Of a stretch of 64,000 nucleotides of DNA, positions 53,343 to 62,115 are shown in pieces (position 1 is the stretch's first letter; each line of letters starts with the position of its first letter). The position numbers were made by a program, and so were the translations under genes. The stretch is from Paracoccaceae bacterium (GTDB taxonomy: Bacteria; Pseudomonadota; Alphaproteobacteria; Rhodobacterales; Rhodobacteraceae), in contig JAOTXT010000003.1 of NCBI GenBank assembly GCA_029862205.1, positions 48,322-112,321 on the forward strand, in the 5' to 3' direction. Under the pieces are notes generated by a model. That model saw only the letters and a list, made by a program, of their open reading frames with translations, did no database searches and had not been told where the DNA came from.

Positions 53343-54962
53343 CTATTCAAGCATGATCGCCGGCAGCCAAAGCGCGATATTGGGGAACTGCACCACGATC
53401 GCCAGGCCGATGAGCTGCAGGATCACGAAGGGCACGATGCCCTGATAGATCTCCTGCATCTTCACCGCGCTCGGCGCCACGCCCTTCATGTAGAACAGCG
53501 CGAACCCGAAAGGTGGGGTCAGGAACGAGGTTTGCAGGTTGATCGCCACCAGGATCGCGAACCAGTAGATCACCTGGGTCTCGACGAATTGCGTCTGGGC
53601 GATGTTGGTTGGCGCCTCCAGCCCCAAATGGGGCGCGAAGGCTGGCGCCATCGTCTTGATCACCGGCGCGAAGACCGGAAGGATGATCAGCGTGATCTCG
53701 AGGAAGTCGAAGAAGAAGCCCAACAGGAACACCGCGAACATCAGCATGATCAGCAGCGGCCAGGGACCAAGCTCAAGCCACTCGATCAGATGGATGATCA
53801 GCTCCTCGCCATAGACGTTCCGGAAGATCGTCGAGAACGCGGTGGCGCCGACGAAGATGAAGAAGATCATCGCGGTCGTCAGGCCGGTGCGGTGGCAGAC
53901 CTCGCGCATCACCGTCATGGTCAGGGTCCCGTTCACCCAGGCCAACACGATCGAGCCGAAGGCTCCGACGCCGGCGGCCTCGGTCGGGGTCGCCCAGCCG
54001 GCAAAGATCGAGCCCAGCACCAGGATGATCAGGAAGATCGGGGGCACGAAGCCCTTCAGGATCCCGCCGAAGAGCGAGTCGCCCTCGCGATGACCAATCG
54101 CCATGGCGCTGAAAAAGATGCCCAAGAAACCAAACAGCTTCCAGTTCACCTGCTCGGACAATCCGACGCCCTCGGCGATGACGACGCCGACGATGAAGGC
54201 CGCCGTGATTCCGAAGAACAGGATCACGTTCGACATGTTGGTTGGCTTGAGATCGATCTCGTCCTCGTGAATCGGCGGGGCGATCGAGGGATTAATCGAC
54301 GCGCGCGTCAGGATGTAGAGGAAGTAGAGGCCCGAGAGCACCAGCCCCGGGAAGACCGCGCCGATAAATAGGTTGCCGACCGAGACCGCAAGCAGGTTGG
54401 CCATTAGCACCAGCATGATCGAGGGTGGGATCAGAATCCCCAGCGTGGCCGAAGCCGCAATTGTCCCGGTGGCAAGCTGCGGGGCATATCCGCGCTTCAG
54501 CATCGTCGGCAGCGCCAGCAGGGTCATCATCACCACCGAGGCGCCGATGATGCCGGTGGTCGCCGCCATGATCGTGCCCATCACGGTAACCGAAAGCGCC
54601 AGACCCCCCGGAACCCGCTTCAGCATGATCTGCAGGATGTGAAGCAGGTCGGCCGCGACACGGGACTTCTCCAGCATCGTGCCCATGAAGACGAAACAGG
54701 GTATCGCCACCAATATTGGATTTTGCACCGCCCCCGAGGCACCGTCCCCTCCCCAGACCCGGTTGACGATTGCGAAGTAGATGTTGATGTCGAAGATCTC
54801 GAGCCAAATCGCGATCAGGCCGAAGATCAGCGACACGCCGCCCAATGCGTAGGCCACCGGCAGCCCGGTGAAGAGCGTGAGCGCCAGCGCCAGGAACATG
54901 TAGGCGCCGATATATTCATAGAGATGATCCCAGAGGAACCAGTCCCACCACTCAGCAATCAT
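53343..54962 (-). CDS. dctM: TRAP transporter large permease (DctM-like)
   Basis: 539 residues with about 12-14 membrane segments. The N-terminus and the segments TTGIIGASVVMMTLLALPTML and LATGTIAASATLGILIPPSIML are diagnostic for DctM. The protein is longer than the usual 425-residue form because of a loop of about 90 residues in the middle (THE region ASINPSIAPPIHEDE onward). This longer form is common in the group near mannitol/chloroaromatic-type TRAP systems. It overlaps dctQ by 11 bp. Confidence 0.92.
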   Translation of the reverse strand: MIAEWWDWFLWDHLYEYIGAYMFLALALTLFTGLPVAYALGGVSLIFGLIAIWLEIFDINIYFAIVNRVWGGDGASGAVQNPILVAIPCFVFMGTMLEKSRVAADLLHILQIMLKRVPGGLALSVTVMGTIMAATTGIIGASVVMMTLLALPTMLKRGYAPQLATGTIAASATLGILIPPSIMLVLMANLLAVSVGNLFIGAVFPGLVLSGLYFLYILTRASINPSIAPPIHEDEIDLKPTNMSNVILFFGITAAFIVGVVIAEGVGLSEQVNWKLFGFLGIFFSAMAIGHREGDSLFGGILKGFVPPIFLIILVLGSIFAGWATPTEAAGVGAFGSIVLAWVNGTLTMTVMREVCHRTGLTTAMIFFIFVGATAFSTIFRNVYGEELIIHLIEWLELGPWPLLIMLMFAVFLLGFFFDFLEITLIILPVFAPVIKTMAPAFAPHLGLEAPTNIAQTQFVETQVIYWFAILVAINLQTSFLTPPFGFALFYMKGVAPSAVKMQEIYQGIVPFVILQLIGLAIVVQFPNIALWLPAIMLE

Positions 54963-55623
54963 GTGCTGGTCCCCCTGTGCCCGCAGCTTCTTCTTCATCG
55001 TCGAGATGAACTTTCGGCAGCACTTCGATATCGGTGAAGAATTGCAGCTGCTCCTCGGCCGCCGCGCGCTGCTCGTCGTTGCCCCAGAGATAGGCGATGC
55101 AGCGGAAGAGCGTCGCCAAGGCGGCAACCAAGGCGATCCCAAACCCCCAGACCAAGAACGACTTGATGATGAAACGCCAGCCCAGGCCGACCTGGCTTTC
55201 GGAGCCTTCACCCTGTGCGAAGGAAGACGAGGTCATGACCCATGAGAACCAGATCATCAGCGCGAGGAACGGGACCGCGCAGATGACCAGGCCCAGGAAT
55301 TCGACCCAAACCTGCTTCCGCCGGCTCACGTTCTCGCGGAAGATATCGACGCGGACATGAGCATTGCGCAGATAGCCGAAGCCGAAGGTCAGAAGCAGTA
55401 GCGCGCCGTGGACGTGCCACTGCAGATCCTGAAGGATGAAAGAGACAGAGAAGCCGTATTTGATCGTGATCTCCGCCGATTGGTCCTTGATGAAGTCGAT
55501 CTTGCGCGTGACCACGTCGAACATAATCAGGAAGATCAGTGGCAGGATCAGCCAACTCGCAAATTTGCCGACGCCCCTGGATATGCGGTCCAGAACATTG
55601 GCGAAACTCAGCAGCGCTTCCAT
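54952..55623 (-). CDS. dctQ: TRAP transporter small permease (DctQ-like)
   Basis: 223 residues with four membrane segments (WLILPLIFLIMFDVVTRKI near the start). It pairs with DctM to form the sodium-driven secondary transporter. A C-terminal charged tail (EVLPKVHLDDEEEAAG) is longer than in short DctQ proteins. It lies 154 bp after dctP, with a hairpin between, and overlaps dctM. Confidence 0.88.
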   Translation of the reverse strand: MEALLSFANVLDRISRGVGKFASWLILPLIFLIMFDVVTRKIDFIKDQSAEITIKYGFSVSFILQDLQWHVHGALLLLTFGFGYLRNAHVRVDIFRENVSRRKQVWVEFLGLVICAVPFLALMIWFSWVMTSSSFAQGEGSESQVGLGWRFIIKSFLVWGFGIALVAALATLFRCIAYLWGNDEQRAAAEEQLQFFTDIEVLPKVHLDDEEEAAGTGGPAHDC

Positions 55624-55706
55624 GTCCCCCAGCCCTTTGTGGTTCTTGCTTGATCCGCGCGGCGTGGCCGTCCCTGGTCAGGGAATGTCCCGCTGAGCGG
55701 AGGCGA

Positions 55707-55727
55707 CCGGCGCAGGGAGTGCGCCGG
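55707..55727 (-). terminator. Stem-loop between dctP and dctQ
   Basis: An 8-bp stem CCGGCGCA/TGCGCCGG with a 5-nt loop. Like the stem-loop after tmoX, it follows a binding-protein gene and could raise its share of the transcript. Confidence 0.5.
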
Positions 55728-55777
55728 CCGATTGGCTTCAGATGCGGCTCTGGACGTGCCCGAGCCGCACCGGGAAC

Positions 55778-56842
55778 TTACTGCTTGAGATAACCGCGGG
55801 TGCCCCAGACCTGGTATTCCTCGTGGAACTTGGACCAGTGATCCCATAGCTTCTTGACGTCCTCGCTGGCCGCGATCTCCTCGGCCAAGACCTCATTCCA
55901 CTTTACCTCGATCGAGTCGAGCACCTCGTCGGGCCAGGTCATGTTGCTGACGCCGTCGGCCTCGTTGGCGATCATCGCGGCCGCCTGCAGGGACTCACCG
56001 TCAGACAACTCGTGCATGAAGTTGGCGTCGCAAGCAGTCTGGAACATGGCCTTATACTCGTCGCTCAGCTTGTTCCAGGCGTCCATGTTGACCAGGACCT
56101 CGTTGGTGGTCGACTGCTGGTGCCAGCCCGGGAAGTAGTTGTACTTCGCGATCTGGTAGAAGCCCAGCGTCCGGTCGATCGCCGGCATCGAGAACTCGGT
56201 GGCATCGATGGTGCCGAGCTCGAGCGCCGGGTAGATGTCGCCGCCAGCCAGCTGCTGGGTGGCCACGCCGAACTTCTGCATCACCTTGGCGCCGACGCCG
56301 AAGAAGCGCATCTTCAAGCCCTTCAGCTGGTCGAGGCTCTCGATCGGCTCGCGGAACCAGCCAGAGGTTTCCGGCGGGATCATGCCGCAGTAGAAATACT
56401 TGATGCCGTCGCGGGCATAGAGCTCGGAGGCAATGTCGAGGCCACCGCCCTCGGCGCGCATCCAGGCATTGAATTCCAGCGCGCCCGGGCCGAAGGGCCA
56501 GGTCGACAGGAATGCGAATGCCGGGTTCTTGCCCTGGTTGGCGCCCGGAGTGCCGTAAGCAGCCTCGAACGCGCCCTGGCTGACCGGGTCGTAATAGGCG
56601 TAGCCACCGGCCAGCGCGCCGGGCTCGAACACCTTGATGTCGAAGTCGCCGCCCGACATCGCGCGCACCATGTCGGCGATCCGGTAGCCGACCGGGCCGA
56701 TCACCGCGACGTTCTGACCGAACGCCGAGTGCATTTTCCAGCGCACTTTCTTCTGGGCATCCGCGTCGCCGACGCTGATGCTGGTCACAAGCATCGCGGC
56801 CGCCGCGGCAAGCCCCGCGCGCTTAAAGAGAGTGAAAGCCAT
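55778..56842 (-). CDS. dctP: TRAP transporter substrate-binding protein (DctP-like)
   Basis: 354 residues. A signal peptide (about 1-29, ending DADA) precedes a DctP fold. [54 protein letters not shown] and [30 protein letters not shown] match the 2-oxoacid / lactate (TakP-like) subgroup. The conserved Arg of the carboxylate site is expected in MRFFGVG. The ligand is probably a carboxylate. A link to the amine genes is by position only. Confidence 0.9.
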   Translation of the reverse strand: MAFTLFKRAGLAAAAAMLVTSISVGDADAQKKVRWKMHSAFGQNVAVIGPVGYRIADMVRAMSGGDFDIKVFEPGALAGGYAYYDPVSQGAFEAAYGTPGANQGKNPAFAFLSTWPFGPGALEFNAWMRAEGGGLDIASELYARDGIKYFYCGMIPPETSGWFREPIESLDQLKGLKMRFFGVGAKVMQKFGVATQQLAGGDIYPALELGTIDATEFSMPAIDRTLGFYQIAKYNYFPGWHQQSTTNEVLVNMDAWNKLSDEYKAMFQTACDANFMHELSDGESLQAAAMIANEADGVSNMTWPDEVLDSIEVKWNEVLAEEIAASEDVKKLWDHWSKFHEEYQVWGTRGYLKQ

Positions 56843-57121
56843 TATGTTCCTCCCGTTGCAGTGGCTTATTCATATCGCGGAATTCGTTCCGCTTCTTGTT
56901 TCGCATGGTTAATCAACTGCCTGGGTGATTGGGAGTCAACAGAGTCGTTTCCCGAACCATCACCATTCCGCGCTGTGGACAACTTTGGGCGGCGTGGACC
57001 GATGCGCCCGATGGCCCTTGTAATTCCGCCGAAACTGCGTATACGGACCGCTTTCCAAGCGGCGCTTACACCCCTGGAGGATCGCCGCGACTCAGAAATG
57101 CCAACCCAAGGAGCGTGCGCT
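56843..57121. other. Divergent dctP-rplY intergenic region
   Basis: 279 bp holding the promoters of two divergent genes. AAGGAGCG lies just before rplY. No gene, repeat or clear operator was recognised. Confidence 0.5.
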
Positions 57122-57811
57122 ATGGCTCAACCGCCAGTGATCGAAGCCGCGTCGCGGGAAGGTGTGGGCAAAGGGGCTGCCCGCGCCGCGCGCCGTGAAG
57201 GATTTGTGCCCGGAGTCGTCTATGGCGGCGGCAAGGACCCGGTCGCCATCAACATCAAGCACAATGTGCTGCTGAAGGCCCTGAAGGCCGGCAAGTTCCT
57301 GACGACCCTGATCACCCTCAAGGTCGACGGCGAGGACAACCAGGTGATCTGCCGCAACGTGCAGCGTGACGTGGTCAAGGACATGCCGATCCACACGGAC
57401 TTCCTGCGCCTCAGCGAGAACTCGCAGATCAACCTGATGATCCCGGTCTCGTTCGAGAACGAGGAGGAGTGTCCCGGCTTGCGCCAGGGCGGCGTTCTGA
57501 CGATCGTCCGCAACGAGGTCGAGCTGAAGGTGCGCGCCAGCGATATCCCGAACGAGATCACCGTGGACCTGACCGGTCTAGACATCGGCGACACGGTCAA
57601 GATTTCGGACGTCACGCTGCCCGCGGGCACCACGACCACGATCACCGACCGCGACTTCATGATCGCCAACATCTCGGCCCCGACGGCTCTGGCCGCCGAG
57701 GAAGAGGAGGAAGGCGAGGAGCTCGAGGGCGAAGAGGGTCTCGAGGGCGAAGGCGAAGAGGGTGCCGAGGGCGAGGCCCCGGCCGAGGGCGAGACGCCCG
57801 CCGAGGAGTGA
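57122..57811 (+). CDS. rplY: 50S ribosomal protein L25 (general stress protein Ctc form)
   Basis: 229 residues. The N-terminal 5S-rRNA-binding L25 domain ([25 protein letters not shown]) is followed by the TL5/Ctc C-terminal domain and a very acidic tail from about residue 192, made almost only of Glu, Gly and Ala. The long form is normal in alphaproteobacteria, but this tail is long. AAGGAG precedes the ATG. A terminator follows. The usual downstream partner pth is not present here. Confidence 0.94.
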   Translation: MAQPPVIEAASREGVGKGAARAARREGFVPGVVYGGGKDPVAINIKHNVLLKALKAGKFLTTLITLKVDGEDNQVICRNVQRDVVKDMPIHTDFLRLSENSQINLMIPVSFENEEECPGLRQGGVLTIVRNEVELKVRASDIPNEITVDLTGLDIGDTVKISDVTLPAGTTTTITDRDFMIANISAPTALAAEEEEEGEELEGEEGLEGEGEEGAEGEAPAEGETPAEE

Positions 57812-57836
57812 TCCTGGCCCCATCCAATGGAACAGC

Positions 57837-57864
57837 ACGGCCCGGCCTCCGCCGGGCCGTTTTC
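57837..57864 (+). terminator. Intrinsic terminator after rplY
   Basis: A 9-bp stem ACGGCCCGG/CCGGGCCGT with a 6-nt loop followed by TTTC. Confidence 0.8.
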
Positions 57865-57926
57865 GTTTGGCCCTTTCGTTATCGGGCGCGCTGGACGGCG
57901 GACGGGCGCGGGGCTATAAGCGCGCC

Positions 57927-58013
57927 ATGATCGAAGCACTCGGCATCGTGGCCCGAATTCCAGCGCGGATCCCCGCGTGGATCATTGGGCGAATTACTGG
58001 CCCGGCCCGCTGA
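57927..58013 (+). CDS. Possible 28-codon leader or small protein before ileS
   Basis: A short frame starting MIEALGIVARIPARIPAW, with a TATAAG box just upstream (57915-57920). It has no good ribosome-binding site and repeats RIPARIPAW. It may be chance coding in a GC-rich spacer. Confidence 0.2.
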   Translation: MIEALGIVARIPARIPAWIIGRITGPAR

Positions 58014-58098
58014 GGACGGCGGCGCCGGGAAACAGCTATTGCGCGCCTTCGCGTGCATCCCGAGACCCGAGACATCCATCTGATCCGAGAGCCGAGCC

Positions 58099-61068
58099 AT
58101 GAGCGCCGACACCCCGAGAGAGACAGCCGAAACCACGGCTGACGCCCAGAGTGACGGGCCGAATTACAAACACACGCTATTCCTTCCGAAGACCGAGTTT
58201 CCCATGCGGGCCGGTCTGCCCAAGCGCGAGCCCGAGTGGCTGGCCCGCTGGGAAGACCTGAAGATCTACCACCGCCTGCGCGCCAAGGAGGGACGCAAGC
58301 CCTTCGTGCTGCATGACGGGCCGCCCTATGCCAATGGTCACCTGCATATCGGCCATGCGCTCAACAAGATCATGAAGGACATGGTGGTCCGCTCGGCCCA
58401 GATGCTGGGCCATGACAGCCGCTATGTGCCGGGCTGGGACTGCCATGGACTGCCGATCGAGTGGAAGATCGAGGAGCAATACCGCGAAAAAGGCAAGAAC
58501 AAGGACGAGGTGCCGGTCAACGACCTGCGCGCCGAGTGCCGGCGCTTCGCCGAGCACTGGATCGACGTGCAGCGCGACGAGTTCAAGCGGCTGGGCTGCA
58601 TCGGCAACTGGGAAGACCCGTATCTGACCATGAGCTTCGAGGCCGAGGCGGTGATCGCCGAGGAGTTCATGAAATTCGTGATGAACGGCTCGCTCTACCG
58701 GGGCTCGAAGCCGGTGATGTGGTCGGTGGTCGAGAAGACGGCGCTGGCGGAGGCCGAGGTCGAGTATCACGACCACACCAGCCACACGATCTGGGTGAAG
58801 TTTCCGGTTATCGGCGGAAACCCAATCTCCAGCAGCGAGGGCGACTTACGAAACTTCGGTGAGATCACCGACGCGAACGTGATCATCTGGACCACGACCC
58901 CCTGGACCATCCCGCAGAACCGGGCGGTCTGCTTCCATCCCGGCATCGCCTATGGGCTCTACAAGGTCACTGAGGCACCGGAGGAAAACTGGGCCAAGGT
59001 CGGCGACACATATCTTCTGGCCGACAAGCTGGTTGAGGAGGTGTTCACCGCCGCCCGGGTCGAGGGCTACGAGAAGTTGCGTGCGGTCACCCCGGAGGAG
59101 TTGGAGGCGATCACCTGCGCGCACCCGTTCCGGGGCCTCGACGGCGCAGGCGGCGAGTGGGACTACGACGTGCCGATGTTCCCGGGCGAGCATGTCACCG
59201 ACGATGCCGGCACGGGCTTCGTCCATACCGCGCCCAGCCATGGCGCCGACGATTATAATATCGGGGTCCGGCATAATCTGCCGATGACCCATAACGTGCT
59301 GGAGGACGGCTCGTTCCGGGCCGAGCTGCCGTTCTTCGGCGGGCTTTTCACCTTCGACCACAAGGGGCGTGAGGGCAAAGCCAACCCCGCCGTCATCGAC
59401 AAGCTGGCCGAAACGGGCGCTCTGATCGCGCGCGGCAAGCTCACCCACAGCTATCCTCATAGCTGGCGCTCGAAGGCGCCGCTGATCTTCCGCAATACGC
59501 CGCAATGGTTCGTCGCCATCGACAAGCCCTTGGGCGATGGGATGGACGAATACGGCACCACGATCCGCGAGCGCGCGCTTAATTCGATCGACAAGCTGGG
59601 CGCCTGGTATCCAAAGACCGGCCGCAACCGGCTGCACGCCATGATCGAGCAGCGGCCCGATTGGGTGCTCAGCCGCCAGCGCGCCTGGGGCGTGCCGCTG
59701 ACCTGCTTCGTGCGTGACCTCGGCAACGGCGAGGCCGAGATCCTGCGCGACGAGGCGGTCAACGCCCGGATCGCCGAGGCGTTTCGGACCGACGGCGCCG
59801 ATGCCTGGTTCGCCGACGGTGCCAAGGAGCGGTTCCTGGCGGGACGGAACGACGCCGACGACTGGGAAATGGTCACCGACATCCTGGATGTTTGGTTCGA
59901 CTCGGGCTCGACCCATGCCTTCACCCTGCGCGACCGCGACGACGGGGTCTGGCCCGCGGATGTCTATCTGGAGGGCACCGACCAGCATCGGGGCTGGTTC
60001 CACTCCTCGATGCTGCAATCCTGCGGCACGCGCGGGCGCGCGCCCTACAAGGCGGTGGTGACCCACGGCTTCGCGCTGGACGAGAACGGCCAGAAGATGT
60101 CGAAGTCGCTCGGCAACATCACCGCGCCGCAGAAGGTGATCGAGCAGTATGGCGCCGACATCCTGCGCCTTTGGGTGGCGCTGTCGGATTACTCGGTCGA
60201 CCTGCGGATCGGCCCCGAGATCCTGAAATCCACCGCCGACAGCTACCGGCGCCTGCGCAACACCCTGCGCTACATGCTGGGGGCGCTCGGCGACTGGGAC
60301 CAGGGCTCAAGCGTCGATCAGGACCATATGCCCGAGCTCGAGCGCTGGGTGCTGCACCGGCTGGCGGTCTTGGATGGCGAGGTCCGCAAGGGCTATGCGG
60401 AGTATGACTTCCAGGGCGTGTTCCAGAAGCTTTTCACCTTCGCGACCTCGCATCTCTCGGCCTTCTATTTCGACATCCGCAAGGACGCGCTTTATTGCGA
60501 CGCGGGCGATAGCATGCGGCGGCGCGCCGCGCTGACGGTGATGGACGCGCTGTTCCACCGGCTGACCACCTGGCTGGCGCCGATCCTGGCCTTCACCATG
60601 GAGGACGTCTGGTTGAGCCGTTATCCAGGCGACGACAGCTCGGTGCACCTGGAGGACTTCCCGGAAACGCCGTCCGAGTGGCGCGACGAAGCCCTGGCCG
60701 CAAAGTGGTCGAGCATCCGCGCGGCCCGGCGCGTGGTCAACGGCGCCTTGGAGATCGCCCGGCGCGACAAGGTGATCGGCGCCTCGCTGGAGGCGGCGCC
60801 GGTGCTCTATATCGGCGATCCGGACATGGCCGAGGCGGTCAGGTCGGTCGACATGGCCGAGCTTTGCATCACCTCCGCGCTGGTGCTCGCCGCGCATGAG
60901 CCCCCGGCCGAGGCGTTCAGGCTCGACGACCCGGCAATCGGCGTCGTTTTCGAGCGCGCCACCGGCACCAAGTGCCAGCGCTGCTGGAAGGTGCTGGACG
61001 ATGTGGGCAACCACGCCCATGAAGGCGTCTGCCGGCGCTGCGATCAGGCGCTCGCGGGCCTTGAATAG
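58099..61068 (+). CDS. ileS: Isoleucyl-tRNA synthetase
   Basis: 989 residues. Class I motifs HIGH (GHLHIGHALNK, about 72-82) and KMSKS (NGQKMSKSLGN) are intact, with the CP1 editing domain between them and a C-terminal zinc finger CQRCWK...CRRC. The start at 58099 follows the family N-terminus, which includes a short acidic leader. lspA lies two genes downstream, a familiar ileS-lspA neighbourhood, with one small secreted protein gene between. Confidence 0.96.
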   Translation: MSADTPRETAETTADAQSDGPNYKHTLFLPKTEFPMRAGLPKREPEWLARWEDLKIYHRLRAKEGRKPFVLHDGPPYANGHLHIGHALNKIMKDMVVRSAQMLGHDSRYVPGWDCHGLPIEWKIEEQYREKGKNKDEVPVNDLRAECRRFAEHWIDVQRDEFKRLGCIGNWEDPYLTMSFEAEAVIAEEFMKFVMNGSLYRGSKPVMWSVVEKTALAEAEVEYHDHTSHTIWVKFPVIGGNPISSSEGDLRNFGEITDANVIIWTTTPWTIPQNRAVCFHPGIAYGLYKVTEAPEENWAKVGDTYLLADKLVEEVFTAARVEGYEKLRAVTPEELEAITCAHPFRGLDGAGGEWDYDVPMFPGEHVTDDAGTGFVHTAPSHGADDYNIGVRHNLPMTHNVLEDGSFRAELPFFGGLFTFDHKGREGKANPAVIDKLAETGALIARGKLTHSYPHSWRSKAPLIFRNTPQWFVAIDKPLGDGMDEYGTTIRERALNSIDKLGAWYPKTGRNRLHAMIEQRPDWVLSRQRAWGVPLTCFVRDLGNGEAEILRDEAVNARIAEAFRTDGADAWFADGAKERFLAGRNDADDWEMVTDILDVWFDSGSTHAFTLRDRDDGVWPADVYLEGTDQHRGWFHSSMLQSCGTRGRAPYKAVVTHGFALDENGQKMSKSLGNITAPQKVIEQYGADILRLWVALSDYSVDLRIGPEILKSTADSYRRLRNTLRYMLGALGDWDQGSSVDQDHMPELERWVLHRLAVLDGEVRKGYAEYDFQGVFQKLFTFATSHLSAFYFDIRKDALYCDAGDSMRRRAALTVMDALFHRLTTWLAPILAFTMEDVWLSRYPGDDSSVHLEDFPETPSEWRDEALAAKWSSIRAARRVVNGALEIARRDKVIGASLEAAPVLYIGDPDMAEAVRSVDMAELCITSALVLAAHEPPAEAFRLDDPAIGVVFERATGTKCQRCWKVLDDVGNHAHEGVCRRCDQALAGLE

Positions 61069-61193
61069 CCGGGAAATAAACGGGGAATAAACCGGAATCC
61101 GCCCCAGTTTTGCCGGACTTGGCCGATAATGCTAGAGTGGTGGCTAGAAACGGAAACGGACGTTCCGAATTGACCAAGGTGGGCATCGAAGAC

Positions 61194-61568
61194 ATGCAGC
61201 GGCGCGGCGCCAAATGGCGGCGTGCGCGGCCCATGCGCGCCATGCTGGCAATGGCCTGCGCCACCCTGGTCACGACAGCGGCTTCCGCTCAGGATTGGGG
61301 CGACGCGCCGCATATGGTGGCCTCGAACGGCGCGATCATCGCCATGCCGGCGCTCGACGACCTGACCTGTCCGCAGATGACATTTGTGCTGCACCGGATC
61401 GACCTCTCGGGCTATCGCGGCCCGGACCCGCTGCCGAAGGGACACGCCGACTACCGGATCTTCGACTATGAAGACCGGTTGACCAGGCGCCACTACTATG
61501 CGTGCATGATGAATGCGCAAAAGCTCGAGGATCCCAGCGAGGCCTTCTCCTTCGGCTTCGGACAGTAA
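61194..61568 (+). CDS. Small exported protein of unknown function
   Basis: About 124 residues. A basic N-terminus and a hydrophobic stretch (MRAMLAMACATLVTTAASA) form a signal peptide. The mature part of about 93 residues has a conserved-looking DLTCPQMTFVLHRIDLSGYRG and a second Cys in HYYACMMNAQ, so one disulfide is possible. I do not recognise the family. Other ATG codons at 61110 and 61233 are alternatives. It lies between ileS and lspA on the same strand. Confidence 0.7.
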   Translation: MQRRGAKWRRARPMRAMLAMACATLVTTAASAQDWGDAPHMVASNGAIIAMPALDDLTCPQMTFVLHRIDLSGYRGPDPLPKGHADYRIFDYEDRLTRRHYYACMMNAQKLEDPSEAFSFGFGQ

Positions 61569-61578
61569 TCCCTCATCC

Positions 61579-62088
61579 ATGCAAGGCCCGCCATTGACGC
61601 GTGACATCGCGGCGATCCGCCGAAAGCTACTTATCGCGGCCGGAATTGTGCTCGTGACGGACCGGGTGTCCAAATTCTGGGTGGTCGAGGTCATGGACCT
61701 GGCCAGCCGGATGGAGATCCCGGTCTCGCCGCCCTGGCTGACCTTCGTCATGGCCTGGAACCCAGGGATCAATTTCGGGCTTTTCTCGGGCTACCCCGAG
61801 ACCATGCGCTGGCTATTGGTGGTGCTGGCGGTCGCGATCTCCGTCGCGCTCTTCTGGTGGGTCGGGCGCCGCGCGGCGGACCCCGAGAGGCCCTCCCCCA
61901 ATGCCGTCGCGATCGGGGCCGGGATCGTCATCGGCGGCGCGCTCGGCAATGCCTGGGACCGGCTTCAGTACGGCGCGGTGGCCGATTTCCTGAACATGAG
62001 CTGCTGCGGGATCGCCAACCCTTACGCCTTCAACATCGCCGATGTGGCGATCTTCGCCGGCGCGGCGCTGATCGCGTGGAAGGCCTGA
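61579..62088 (+). CDS. lspA: Lipoprotein signal peptidase
   Basis: 169 residues with four membrane segments. LspA motifs are visible: WNPGINFGLFSG, the catalytic Asp in GNAWDRLQYGAVADF, and the second catalytic Asp in FNIADVAIF. The protein cuts prolipoprotein signal peptides after diacylglyceryl transfer. The start could be 61579 (ATG) or 61594 (TTG). It processes lipoproteins such as the DUF2927 protein at 14334. Confidence 0.93.
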   Translation: MQGPPLTRDIAAIRRKLLIAAGIVLVTDRVSKFWVVEVMDLASRMEIPVSPPWLTFVMAWNPGINFGLFSGYPETMRWLLVVLAVAISVALFWWVGRRAADPERPSPNAVAIGAGIVIGGALGNAWDRLQYGAVADFLNMSCCGIANPYAFNIADVAIFAGAALIAWKA

Positions 62089-62115
62089 TCGGGGAAAGCC
62101 TGATCCCGGCTGCGC

